Positions 52,359 to 60,666 of a stretch of 64,000 bases of DNA are shown here, piece after piece. The stretch comes from Mycolicibacterium wolinskyi (GTDB lineage Bacteria > Actinomycetota > Actinomycetes > Mycobacteriales > Mycobacteriaceae): positions 310,001 through 374,000 of the forward strand of contig NZ_LQQA01000029.1 in assembly GCF_002101965.1 (NCBI RefSeq), given 5' to 3'. The position numbers and the translations under genes were made by a program. The notes under the pieces are model-generated. The model was given only the letters and a program-made list of their open reading frames with translations. It had not been told where the DNA came from and made no database searches. Position 1 is the first letter of the stretch. Every line of letters begins with the position of its first letter.

Positions 52359-53242
52359 CCGGCGTCGGCCTCCTCGGCGCCTTCCTCGGCGGATTGGCGT
52401 CGCTGCTGAGCCCATGCTCGGCGCTGCTGTTGCCCTCGTTCTTCGCGTACGCCTTCGACCGCGTACATCAACTGATCGGTCGCACGGCGGCGTTCTGGGC
52501 CGGCCTGTGCGCCGTGTTGGTGCCTTTGGGCGCCGGTGTCGGAGTGCTGGGCAACGTCGTCACCCGCTACCGCGGCGAAGTCACCGTCATCGGCGGTCTC
52601 GTGTTGATCGGCTTCGGCCTCATGGCCTTGCTCGGCAAAGGGTTCGGGCTCCCCGCCGTGCAACGAGCCACAGCCCGGATCAACATCTCCAGCACCGCGT
52701 CGGTGATCGCCCTCGGGGCGGTGTACGGGCTCGCCGGCTTCTGCGCGGGTCCGCTGCTGGGAGCGGTCCTCACCATGTCGGCGATGGGCGCCGATCCGTT
52801 CTACGGGGCACTGCTCATGGCGGTCTACGCACTGGGCATGGCGGCCCCGCTGTTTCTCCTCGCCTGGCTGTGGGACCGGTTCGATCTCGCCAAGCGGTCG
52901 TGGTTGCGGGGGCGGCCGATACGGCTCGGGCCGCTGCAGACGCACACGACATCGCTGCTCACCGGGGCGGTGTTCATCCTTCTGGGCGGGGTCTTTCTGT
53001 TCACGGACGGCACCGCGAACCTTGGCGGCGTCTTGACCGTCGACGCGCAGTATGACCTGCAGGTGTGGATGAGCCGGCTCTCGTCACACGCGAGCGATCC
53101 CTGGGTGATCCTGGGTGTCGTCGTCGCTCTCATCGGGTGGCGGCTATATCGGCTGTGGCGCCGGCGCACGCGATCGAGCACCGACACCGACGATGCGGAG
53201 CCGTCACCGAACGGTCCGACGAGCTACTATCGCGCTACATAG
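52355..53242 (+). CDS. CcdA/DsbD-like transmembrane thiol-disulfide carrier
   Basis: 295 residues, six or more membrane segments. The membrane cysteines are C21 in LLSPCSALLLPSFFAYAF and C130 in YGLAGFCAGPLLG, matching the CcdA pair. It passes reducing equivalents across the membrane to the DsbA-like partner. A charged tail (RRRTRSSTDTDD) is cytoplasmic. Confidence 0.9.
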   Translation: MTGVGLLGAFLGGLASLLSPCSALLLPSFFAYAFDRVHQLIGRTAAFWAGLCAVLVPLGAGVGVLGNVVTRYRGEVTVIGGLVLIGFGLMALLGKGFGLPAVQRATARINISSTASVIALGAVYGLAGFCAGPLLGAVLTMSAMGADPFYGALLMAVYALGMAAPLFLLAWLWDRFDLAKRSWLRGRPIRLGPLQTHTTSLLTGAVFILLGGVFLFTDGTANLGGVLTVDAQYDLQVWMSRLSSHASDPWVILGVVVALIGWRLYRLWRRRTRSSTDTDDAEPSPNGPTSYYRAT

Positions 53243-53268
53243 GTTTGAGCAGGCCTTGACGGACGGTA

Positions 53269-53649
53269 ATGGGCATGGGAATTAAGGGCTTTGGCGACCT
53301 CGAAGCCGTCGTGATGGACGTGCTGTGGTCCCGCTCGGAGCCGTCGACGGTGCGTAGCGTCCACGATGAGCTCGTCACCCAACGTCAGATCGCCTACACG
53401 ACGGTGATGTCCACCATGGACAATCTGTTTCGCAAAGGGTGGCTCCTGCGCGACAAGGTGGGCCTGGCGTACCAATACCGTCCGGTGATGAGCCGTGAGG
53501 AGCACTCGGCGAAACTGATGCGCACGGTTTTCGAATCCGGGGGCGACAGCGAACTGATCCTCAACTTCTTCCTGGAACAGATCGCCGACGACGACTCCGT
53601 GAAGCTTCGGCAGGCGCTTCAGCGGTTCAGCAAGGGCAAGGCACGATGA
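53269..53649 (+). CDS. blaI: BlaI/MecI/CopY family transcriptional repressor
   Basis: 126 residues (ATG 53275 possible). The winged helix LGDLEAVVMDVLW-like start (FGDLEAVVMDVLWSRSEPSTVRSVHDEL in pieces), TTVMSTMDNLFRKGWL and YQYRPVMSREEHSA are diagnostic. C-terminal helix serves dimerisation. In BlaI systems the partner protease cleaves or displaces the repressor on beta-lactam challenge. Overlaps the M56 gene (ATGA). Likely owner of the palindromes at 49771 and 51565. Confidence 0.93.
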   Translation: MGMGIKGFGDLEAVVMDVLWSRSEPSTVRSVHDELVTQRQIAYTTVMSTMDNLFRKGWLLRDKVGLAYQYRPVMSREEHSAKLMRTVFESGGDSELILNFFLEQIADDDSVKLRQALQRFSKGKAR

Positions 53650-54578
53650 ACGCGGTCACGTTCCTGCTCGTCTATGCCGTGGCTCTGAGCTGGCTGGCGC
53701 CGGCGGTGCTCACGAGCCCGATGCTGACCGACGTGCATCCGCGACTGTCCATGTCGGGGTGGTTGGTTGCGGTCGCCTCGGCATTGTTCGCGTGGAGTGC
53801 GGCCTTGGTGATCCTGGTCGTGGGGGCCGTCCACAGCTTGGCCACTCACACCGCGCTGACGTTCTGCGTCGAAACCCTCGGAATCACCGACGCCGTGCAC
53901 TTGTCGTCAACGGTCGCCACCGTCTTGGTCGTGGTCTTACTGACACTCACTGCCGGGGTCGCGCTCTACACCGCACGGCGGGTGATCGTGGCGTTGCTCA
54001 AGACTCGGCGCTCGAATTGCCAACACGCGGAGGCCGTTCGCATCGTCGGCCGCCCCACCGAGGACGCCGACGTCGTCGTGATCACCGCCGATCAGCCGAC
54101 GGCATATTGCGTCTCCAGCGGTCGGCGAAGCGCCATCGTCCTCACGACCGGTGCCCTTGACCTCCTGAATCCGGCCCAATTGGCAGCGGTTCTCGCTCAT
54201 GAGCGGGCGCACTTGCGCGGGCGGCATCACCACATTGTCGCGACGCTCAATGCCCTGTCCGCCGCGCTGCCGCGCCTACCCCTCATGCGTGCCGCCGCGC
54301 GGTCCGTGCCGGCATTGCTGGAGATGTGCGCCGACGATGCGTCGACCCGGAGCTATGGCCGTGCGCCACTGCTGGCCAGTCTCGTCGCGCTGAGCACGCG
54401 ACACCGTCTGCCCGACGGCGTGCTGGCAGCAGCAGGCACCGCGGTGATGGACCGTGCGCTGCGGCTCATGCAACCTCCGCGCACGACGTTCTGGCACCCT
54501 CAGGTGTTGGCGATGTCCGTCGTGGTGCTTGTGACACTCACCGCACCCGGCCTCGCATTCATGCTCTGCACGCTGTGA
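53646..54578 (+). CDS. M56-family membrane metalloprotease, short BlaR1-like
   Basis: 310 residues with about four or five membrane segments. Zinc protease motif HERAH (H185, E186, H189) sits in QLAAVLAHERAHLRGRHH; a second-ligand helix follows (LLEMCADDAST, with Glu/Asp). No penicillin-binding sensor domain is present, as usual for actinobacterial versions, so how it detects the signal is unknown. It would inactivate the adjacent BlaI. Confidence 0.9.
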   Translation: MNAVTFLLVYAVALSWLAPAVLTSPMLTDVHPRLSMSGWLVAVASALFAWSAALVILVVGAVHSLATHTALTFCVETLGITDAVHLSSTVATVLVVVLLTLTAGVALYTARRVIVALLKTRRSNCQHAEAVRIVGRPTEDADVVVITADQPTAYCVSSGRRSAIVLTTGALDLLNPAQLAAVLAHERAHLRGRHHHIVATLNALSAALPRLPLMRAAARSVPALLEMCADDASTRSYGRAPLLASLVALSTRHRLPDGVLAAAGTAVMDRALRLMQPPRTTFWHPQVLAMSVVVLVTLTAPGLAFMLCTL

Positions 54579-54587
54579 TCGACTGGC

Positions 54588-55004
54588 TCACTTCGAATAA
54601 TCGGTGCTCAACCACCGACTGGGCTTCATCCGGATGATGACCGAGGTCTCGGTGAAGTTCTCGTCGGTGAACTTGTTGCCCTCATCCTCACCGAAATAGC
54701 GGACCGCAATCGCGCGTACCTCGGCGTCCTTGGCGGGCTCGATCGCGGTCACGTCACCTTCGGCCGTGACGTAGCGGTACGGCGGTTGCTCGTCTTGGAC
54801 GGTGATCGAGAACCGGCCCGCGGCCCGGATCAACTTCTCCTTCACCGACCCGGCCTCGGTCCACAACAGAACATCACCGCCCGGTTGGTACCCGTACCAG
54901 ATCGGCACGGCCAGCGGCGCCCGGTCAGGGCGTTCGACCGCGATCACCCCGACATGAAGAGCGGCCAGATAATCCTCACGTTCCGCTTCTGACATCTTCG
55001 GCAC
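54588..55004 (-). CDS. PPOX-class FMN/F420-binding split-barrel protein
   Basis: 138 residues from GTG 55004, placed five bases after GGAGGA; ATG 55028 is an upstream option. Pyridoxamine-oxidase-like barrel: MSEAEREDYLAALHVGVIAVERPDRAPLAVPIWYGY in parts, then KEKLIRAAGRFSITVQDEQPPYRYVTAEGDV. The RYVTAEG segment is frequent in mycobacterial F420-dependent PPOX proteins. Substrate unknown. Confidence 0.85.
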   Translation of the reverse strand: MPKMSEAEREDYLAALHVGVIAVERPDRAPLAVPIWYGYQPGGDVLLWTEAGSVKEKLIRAAGRFSITVQDEQPPYRYVTAEGDVTAIEPAKDAEVRAIAVRYFGEDEGNKFTDENFTETSVIIRMKPSRWLSTDYSK

Positions 55005-55186
55005 AAGCGTCCTCCGTTCGTTTCTCATACCGAACCCGTCGGGTGGCCGTGTTATTTCGCGGAATGTCACAGAGCTGCCGACGGCCGTCTACGGAATCGC
55101 TCCTGCTGGTTCCGGAACGCTCCGGCAGCAATCTATTTCGTAGGGTGATAACTTCGATCACGAGTATGTTCACGCTTGGAGACGGG

Positions 55187-55963
55187 ATGGCGACGCAGAC
55201 CAGCAAGTCGACGAGCAACATGCGGTCGCTAGAGCGCGCCTTCGACGTCCTCGGTGTACTACAGGAAGCCAAACAGCCGTTGCGGCTCAGTGAGGTTGCC
55301 CGGCACTGCGGCCTGCACATCGCCACCGTGCAACGGATCTTGAACGTCTTGCTGGACCGGGGATACGCCGCGCGCAGCGGCGACAGCTATACCGCCGGGC
55401 CGGCGGCATTGGCGGTGGCACACGCCTTTATGGTGACCAGCCCGCTGAACCTGCTGGCACAGACCACTCTTCAGCAGCTCGCTGCCACCACGGGCCTGAC
55501 CGCTTCCCTGTATGTGCGGGTCGAGAATTCACGCGTGCTCGTCGCGCGCGTGGAAAGCAGTAGCCCGCTCAGTTATGTGCTGCCGGTCGGTGAGCGCCTG
55601 CCGCTCTACCTGGGCAGTGCGGGCAAGATCTTCCTCGCCGAGCTGGCGACCGAAGAGATCGATGCGATCCTGCCGCGCTCCGGACGCATCGACCTGGCGT
55701 CGGGCAGTTCGGTGACCAAGGACGAGCTGCTTGCCCAACTCGAGAAGATCCGTAGTGACGGCCACGCCGTCTCGATCAGCGAACGCACGTACGGCATCGC
55801 GTCGATCACCGCTCCGGTCCGCGCCGTCGACGGCACCCTGGCCGCCGTCCTGGGGGTCACCGGGCCCGCCGACGAACTCGCCGACCCGCAAATCGCCCGC
55901 TTGGTCACCGAGGTACGTCGGGCTGCGAACGCACTCGGTGCCCGCATTCCGACGACCGGTTAA
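55187..55963 (+). CDS. IclR family transcriptional regulator
   Basis: 258 residues from ATG 55187, GGAGAC upstream; the frame open to 55043 is not needed. Winged helix (RSLERAFDVLGVLQEAKQPLRLSEVARHCGLHIATVQRILNVL in parts, residues 12-55). The effector domain has LPLYLGSAGKIFLAEL and HAVSISERTYGIASITAPVRAVDG. It precedes the tricarboxylate-transporter operon by 205 bases and is its obvious regulator. Confidence 0.92.
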   Translation: MATQTSKSTSNMRSLERAFDVLGVLQEAKQPLRLSEVARHCGLHIATVQRILNVLLDRGYAARSGDSYTAGPAALAVAHAFMVTSPLNLLAQTTLQQLAATTGLTASLYVRVENSRVLVARVESSSPLSYVLPVGERLPLYLGSAGKIFLAELATEEIDAILPRSGRIDLASGSSVTKDELLAQLEKIRSDGHAVSISERTYGIASITAPVRAVDGTLAAVLGVTGPADELADPQIARLVTEVRRAANALGARIPTTG

Positions 55964-56131
55964 CTCCACGGCTAAACCGCTGCAGTAGAACAGCTTTCGC
56001 TCCGCGCTTGACGCCGCTCTCGCGCGGCGCCGATTTCCGGCCGCCGTCGCCGGCTCTCCGATCCCGGTAACCCCGACGCAAACGCACGCTTGACAACAAA
56101 CCTGCGGTGTGACCACGATTACTACATCAAC

Positions 56132-56146
56132 TGATAGTAGCTATCA
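56132..56146. promoter_or_regulatory. 15-base palindrome before tctB, candidate IclR operator
   Basis: TGATAG-TAG-CTATCA is a perfect dyad 23 bases before tctB. A wider GTGTGA/TCACAC pair (56107-56112, 56144-56149) brackets it. Both suit IclR-type repression of the operon. Confidence 0.55.
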
Positions 56147-56168
56147 CACAATGAGAGAGCAGTTGTAG

Positions 56169-56711
56169 ATGGTGACTCACCGCGACTCCGATACGCCGCC
56201 CGCGGAAACCAGGAAGCCTGGCCTCGCGCAGCGCATGCTCGTCCCTGCCGGCCAGCTGACGCTGGCCGCGGTGGGTCTCTATGTCGCCGTCGAAGCGACT
56301 TCGCTCGGTCTGTGGACCGCACTCGGTCCCGGCCCCGGGCTGTTGCCGCTGATCCTCGGGATCGCGCTCATCGGGCTGACCGCGATCTGGGTTGTGCAGA
56401 CTGTGGCGGAACGTCGGCGCGGCGAGGGCAGCGCGGAAGCGCAAAGCGCCGAGCCGCTCGACCGGCCCTACATCCTCGGGGTGGTCGGCGGACTGATCTT
56501 GCTTGCCGCGTTGATGGACGTGCTGGGCTACCAGATCTCGATGGCGGTGTTCCTGTTCGCCGAGCTGATGGTGCTGGGCCGGCAGCGGTGGTGGATCGCC
56601 GCCGCGGTCGCCGCAGTCGGCGGGTTCGGCGTCTTCGTGCTGTTCGACCGCGTCCTGGGCGTTCTCCTGCCGATGTCCTCGCTGCCGTTCCTGGCCGGAT
56701 TGGGGCTGTGA
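56169..56711 (+). CDS. tctB: Tripartite tricarboxylate transporter, TctB small membrane subunit
   Basis: 180 residues with four membrane segments and a long N-terminal lead. TctB features: ALGPGPGLLPLILGIALIGL and the paired C-terminal hydrophobic block ending FDRVLGVLLP. It works with TctA and the TctC binding protein for uptake of carboxylates driven by an ion gradient. One base separates it from tctA. Confidence 0.9.
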   Translation: MVTHRDSDTPPAETRKPGLAQRMLVPAGQLTLAAVGLYVAVEATSLGLWTALGPGPGLLPLILGIALIGLTAIWVVQTVAERRRGEGSAEAQSAEPLDRPYILGVVGGLILLAALMDVLGYQISMAVFLFAELMVLGRQRWWIAAAVAAVGGFGVFVLFDRVLGVLLPMSSLPFLAGLGL

Positions 56712-56712
56712 C

Positions 56713-58212
56713 ATGGACGTGTTACTCGACCTGGCCAACGGTTTCGCGACGGCACTCACCCTGGAGAATCTCGCCTTCGCACTGATCGGATGCCTGCTCG
56801 GCACGCTGATCGGCGTCCTGCCGGGGATCGGACCGGTCGCCGGCGTGGCGCTGCTGATCCCGCTCACCATGAACTTGAACCCGGCCAGCGCGATCATCAT
56901 GCTCGCCGCGATCTTCTACGGCACCACTTACGGCGGCACGATCACCAGCGTCTTGCTGAATACGCCCGGGGAAGCCGCGTCAGCCATCACCACGATCGAC
57001 GGCTACGAGATGACAAAGCAGGGCCGTGCCGGTTCGGCGTTGACCATCGCGGCACTGGGATCGTTCGTCGGCGGAACCGTGGCCACCATCCTCCTGGTGA
57101 TCGCCGCGCGTCCTCTCGGCTCGCTCGGCCTGAAGATCGGACCTCCCGAGTTCTTCGCGCTCGTCTTGGTCGGCCTCTCCCTGCTGGTGGCGTTGTCCGG
57201 ACGGTCCATGGTGCGTGCGCTGATCTCCGGCGTGCTGGGCCTGCTGATCGCGATGATCGGCATCGACCCGGTCGCCGGCGCCCCGCGATTCACGTTCGGC
57301 GCCGAGCGCCTGCTCGACGGGGTCAGCTTCGTCGCGATCGTGGTCGGACTGTTCGGCTTGTCCGAGCTGCTGATGGCGGGACGTTCCAAGATCGCCGCCG
57401 CCAGGGCACCGGGCTTCCGCTCGCTGCTGCCTACCCGCGATGATCTGCGGCGCAGCGCCCCCGCCATCGGTCGGGGGACGGTCATCGGTTCGGCGCTGGG
57501 GCTGGTCCCCGGCATGACCGGATCGGTGTCCTCATTGCTGTCCTATGGTGCGGAGAAACGGTTCTCGCGCTACCGCGATCAACTGGGCCGCGGCGCGATC
57601 GAGGGCGTTGCTGGTCCGGAGACGGCGAACAACGCCCACGCCAACGGTGCGTTGATTCCGCTGTTCACGCTCGGTTTACCGGCGTCGCCGACCATCGCGG
57701 TGCTGATGGGCGCGTTCCTGCAGCAGGGGCTGACGCCAGGCCCGACGTTGTTCGCCGAGGACGCGACCGTTGCCTGGGCGATCATCGCCAGCCTGTTCAT
57801 CGGCAATGTCATCCTGCTGGCGCTCAACGTGCCGCTGGTGAGGGTGTGGACGTCGATCTTGCGGATCCCGTACCCGATCTTGGCGGCGTTCATCCTGATG
57901 TTCCTGGTCGTGGGGTCCTACACCATCAATCTGACCGTGTTCGACGTGTACATCATGATCGGGGCCGGCCTTCTCGGTCTGGTGATGCGTCAGCTCGACA
58001 TTCCTTTGGCGCCACTGGTTCTCACCCTCGTGCTCGGTCCGCTGATGGAGCGCTCGCTGCGCGAATCGCTGGAGCTGTCGCTGGGCGATCCCACGGTGTT
58101 TATCACGCGGCCGATCAGCGCGGTGCTGCTGGTGGTCGCCGGCCTGATCGTGCTCAGCCCGCTGCTGAAGCTGAAGAAACCGCGCGTGCTGCAAGACGAC
58201 CCCGAAACCTGA
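56713..58212 (+). CDS. tctA: Tripartite tricarboxylate transporter, TctA large permease
   Basis: 499 residues, about 12 membrane segments. Signature GTLIGVLPGIGPVAGVALLIPLT and YGTTYGGTITSVLLNTPGEAASAITTIDGYEM (in parts) near the N-terminus, ETANNAHANGALIPLFTLGLPASP midway, and TINLTVFDVYIMIGAGLLGLVMR near the end. All are classical for TctA. Confidence 0.96.
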   Translation: MDVLLDLANGFATALTLENLAFALIGCLLGTLIGVLPGIGPVAGVALLIPLTMNLNPASAIIMLAAIFYGTTYGGTITSVLLNTPGEAASAITTIDGYEMTKQGRAGSALTIAALGSFVGGTVATILLVIAARPLGSLGLKIGPPEFFALVLVGLSLLVALSGRSMVRALISGVLGLLIAMIGIDPVAGAPRFTFGAERLLDGVSFVAIVVGLFGLSELLMAGRSKIAAARAPGFRSLLPTRDDLRRSAPAIGRGTVIGSALGLVPGMTGSVSSLLSYGAEKRFSRYRDQLGRGAIEGVAGPETANNAHANGALIPLFTLGLPASPTIAVLMGAFLQQGLTPGPTLFAEDATVAWAIIASLFIGNVILLALNVPLVRVWTSILRIPYPILAAFILMFLVVGSYTINLTVFDVYIMIGAGLLGLVMRQLDIPLAPLVLTLVLGPLMERSLRESLELSLGDPTVFITRPISAVLLVVAGLIVLSPLLKLKKPRVLQDDPET

Positions 58213-58238
58213 GCCCTTCTACCAACAAGGAGAAAACC

Positions 58239-59246
58239 ATGTCCCGCAAACGACTTCGCGTCGCGGCCACGGCCGCGGTGATCGCGTCGCTGGCACTGGC
58301 CGGTTGCGGCCGTCCCGCCACCGAAGGCGCCGAGGCCGGCGACGGGTGGCCCGGTAACAAGCCGATCGAGCTTGTGGTGGCGTTCGCCCCCGGCGGCGCC
58401 GTCGACACGGCCGCACGTCTGGTCGCACCCGAACTGGAAAAGGAACTCGGCACCAACGTGGAGGTGGTCAACCGGCCCGGCGCCGGCGGCCAGATCGGCT
58501 ACACCGAACTGACCAGCGCCAAACCTGATGGCTACACCATCGGCGCGACCGGATCGCCGTCGGTGGTCGTCTCCCCGCTGGATCCGGCGCGTGGCGCCAA
58601 GTTCAGCCGCGAGAGTTTCCAACCGCTGGGCATGCAGGTGGTCGACCCCGCCATCATCGGTGTCGCACCCAACAGCCCGTACACCTCGCTGACCGCGCTC
58701 ATAGACGCAGCCAAGGCCGAGCCCGGCAAGATCACCGCGACCACCACCGGAATCCAGACCGGTGAGCACTTCGCCATCGCGCAGATCAAGCAGGCGACCG
58801 GGGCCGACTCGGCGCCCGTGCACTTCTCCGAAGGCCAATCACAAGCCGCCGCAGCCTTTCTCGGCAACCACGTCCCCGTCTATGTTGGCAGTGCGAGCGA
58901 CGTGATCGATCTGGTCAAGCAGAACAAGATCCGGGTGCTCGGCGTGATGGACTCCCAGCGCAGCACCTTCCTGCCTGACGTGCCGACGTTCCAGGAGTCC
59001 GGCTACGACGTCGTATCCACCACGGCGCGTGGGTATTCCGCACCGGCGGGGATGCCCGAGGCCGTATCGGACAAGCTGCAAGCCGCCCTCAAGGCCGCGA
59101 TCGAAAACGAAAGCGTGCGATCGAAGATGACTGATCTCGGTCTGGAAACGCGCTATCTGGATTCTCAGAAGTACGAAGAACTGTGGACGGAGCAGGAGAC
59201 CACTTACAAGGACCTCATGCCCGCAGTGAGCAAGGAAAGTGCCTGA
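58239..59246 (+). CDS. tctC: Tripartite tricarboxylate transporter, TctC binding lipoprotein
   Basis: 335 residues from ATG 58239 with AAGGAG upstream; the open frame to 57846 is in tctA. Lipobox LALAGC (C23). Bug/TctC family features: PIELVVAFAPGGAVDTAARL, VEVVNRPGAGGQIG, and FLPDVPTFQESGYDVV. It captures a carboxylic acid for TctAB. The stop overlaps the next start as TGATG. Confidence 0.95.
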   Translation: MSRKRLRVAATAAVIASLALAGCGRPATEGAEAGDGWPGNKPIELVVAFAPGGAVDTAARLVAPELEKELGTNVEVVNRPGAGGQIGYTELTSAKPDGYTIGATGSPSVVVSPLDPARGAKFSRESFQPLGMQVVDPAIIGVAPNSPYTSLTALIDAAKAEPGKITATTTGIQTGEHFAIAQIKQATGADSAPVHFSEGQSQAAAAFLGNHVPVYVGSASDVIDLVKQNKIRVLGVMDSQRSTFLPDVPTFQESGYDVVSTTARGYSAPAGMPEAVSDKLQAALKAAIENESVRSKMTDLGLETRYLDSQKYEELWTEQETTYKDLMPAVSKESA

Positions 59247-59848
59247 TGACCATCTCTGTTACTGATCACGCCGAACTGCTCGAACGGTTCGCCAAACTGC
59301 CGACCGCCAACGTCGCCGACGCGATGGACCGCCTCGGTGCCTTGGATTCGCGCATCAAGCCGGTCTGGAACGGCGCCACCATCGCCGGCCCCGCCTATAC
59401 GGTGTGGACCCGAGCCGGGGATAACAAGCTGCTGCACGAGGCACTGCGGTTGGCCGGGCCCGGTGACGTCCTCGTCGTCAACGGCGAAGGCGACGAAACA
59501 CGTGCGCTCATTGGTGAACTCATGGCCGAACGCGCCAAGGCGAGCGGCATCGCCGGGTTCGTGATCGACGGGGCGGTGCGTGACGCCGAGACCATCGGCG
59601 AGATCGAGGTGCCGGTCTTCGCACGTGCTGTCACGCCTGCCGGTCCGTTCAAGCACGGGCCGGGACGGCTGGGCTGCACCGTGGCGGTCGGCGGCGTGGC
59701 CGTCGCGCCCGGTGACATCGTGCTCGGCGACTCCGACGGCGTGGTCATCGTGCCGCAGGCCGAGGCCGAGAAGGTGCTGGAGCGTGCCGAGGCGAAGTTC
59801 GAGGACGAGACCGCGCGGCGCGCCGACATCAAAGCAGGACGAAAATGA
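59246..59848 (+). CDS. RraA-like / HMG-CHA aldolase family protein
   Basis: 200 residues from ATG 59246. RraA fold with catalytic GFVIDGAVRDAETIGEIEVPVFARAVTP in parts (Arg-Asp pair in DGAVRD) and GDIVLGDSDGVVIVP. Members cleave 4-hydroxy-4-methyl-2-oxoglutarate or 4-carboxy-4-hydroxy-2-oxoadipate to pyruvate plus an oxoacid. Being next to a carboxylate transporter argues for the aldolase, not the RNase E-inhibitor, role. Confidence 0.9.
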   Translation: MTISVTDHAELLERFAKLPTANVADAMDRLGALDSRIKPVWNGATIAGPAYTVWTRAGDNKLLHEALRLAGPGDVLVVNGEGDETRALIGELMAERAKASGIAGFVIDGAVRDAETIGEIEVPVFARAVTPAGPFKHGPGRLGCTVAVGGVAVAPGDIVLGDSDGVVIVPQAEAEKVLERAEAKFEDETARRADIKAGRK

Positions 59849-60657
59849 GCGATCACAACGGTTCTGCGGTGCGGTGCGCAATCATCGGGCTCGGTGAGGC
59901 GGGTGCAAAGTACGCCGCCGCGCTCGTCGACGCCGGGTACAGCGTCGCCGGGTTCGACCCAGGGCCGGTTCCGACTCCGCCCGGAGTGCAGCGGACCGAC
60001 AGTGCCGCAGACGCCGTCCGCGGTGCGAAGATCGTTCTTGTGCTCACCGCCGCCAAGGCTGCCCGACGCGTCGCTGAATCCTGCGTGGCGGCGCTCAGCC
60101 CCGGCGTCTGCTACGCCGACTTCACGTCCTCCTCACCGGGAGCGATGCGCGACATCGCCGAGATGGTCGAGCAGGCCGGTGCAGAGTTCTGTGACGTCGC
60201 GATTCTCGGGCCGGTCTCCTGGCACGGGGCGCAGACGCCGCTGATGCTCGCCGGTAAGGGGGCGCCGCGAGTCGCTGAATTGGCGAGCAGCTGGCATGCT
60301 GCGGCCGAGGTCGTCGACGGTCCGCCTGGGTCTGCGATGGCCCACAAGCTCCTGCGCAGCGTCCTGATGAAAGGCCTCGCCGGCGTGGTCACCGAGGCGG
60401 TGACGGCCGGTGCGGCCGCTGGCTACGAGACGTGGATCCGCGGTCAGATCGCTGCGCAACTCGCCGGTGACGGACACGCCGTGGTCGACCGGTTGCTGAC
60501 CGGCACTCGCACGCACGCCGAACGGCGGGCGCAGGAAATGCACGATACCGCAGAGTATCTCGACCAGTTGGGCGCTCCTGCCGAGCTGACCCGGGCGACC
60601 GAGACCGCGCTGCGCCGCATCGCTACCGAGCGCCGGCTGTCGGAACGAACAGCGTAG
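59845..60657 (+). CDS. NAD(P)-binding dehydrogenase, 6-phosphogluconate-dehydrogenase-like with DUF1932
   Basis: 270 residues, ATGA overlap with the aldolase gene. N-terminal IIGLGEAGAKYAAALVDAGYSVAGFDPG Rossmann segment (in parts), beta-hydroxyacid-dehydrogenase-like core with VAILGPVSWHGAQTPLMLAG, and lysine in GSAMAHKLLRSVLMKGL. C-terminal helices are DUF1932-like. It probably oxidises or reduces a hydroxy-dicarboxylate feeding or following the aldolase. Confidence 0.85.
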   Translation: MSDHNGSAVRCAIIGLGEAGAKYAAALVDAGYSVAGFDPGPVPTPPGVQRTDSAADAVRGAKIVLVLTAAKAARRVAESCVAALSPGVCYADFTSSSPGAMRDIAEMVEQAGAEFCDVAILGPVSWHGAQTPLMLAGKGAPRVAELASSWHAAAEVVDGPPGSAMAHKLLRSVLMKGLAGVVTEAVTAGAAAGYETWIRGQIAAQLAGDGHAVVDRLLTGTRTHAERRAQEMHDTAEYLDQLGAPAELTRATETALRRIATERRLSERTA

Positions 60658-60666
60658 AGGCAGAGC

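Noticed and set aside
53227..53242. CTAT-N8-ATAG dyad just before blaI, considered as a third BlaI site
   Set aside because: It lacks the CTACGTA core shared by the two strong palindromes and overlaps the end of the CcdA-like gene; too weak to list as an operator.
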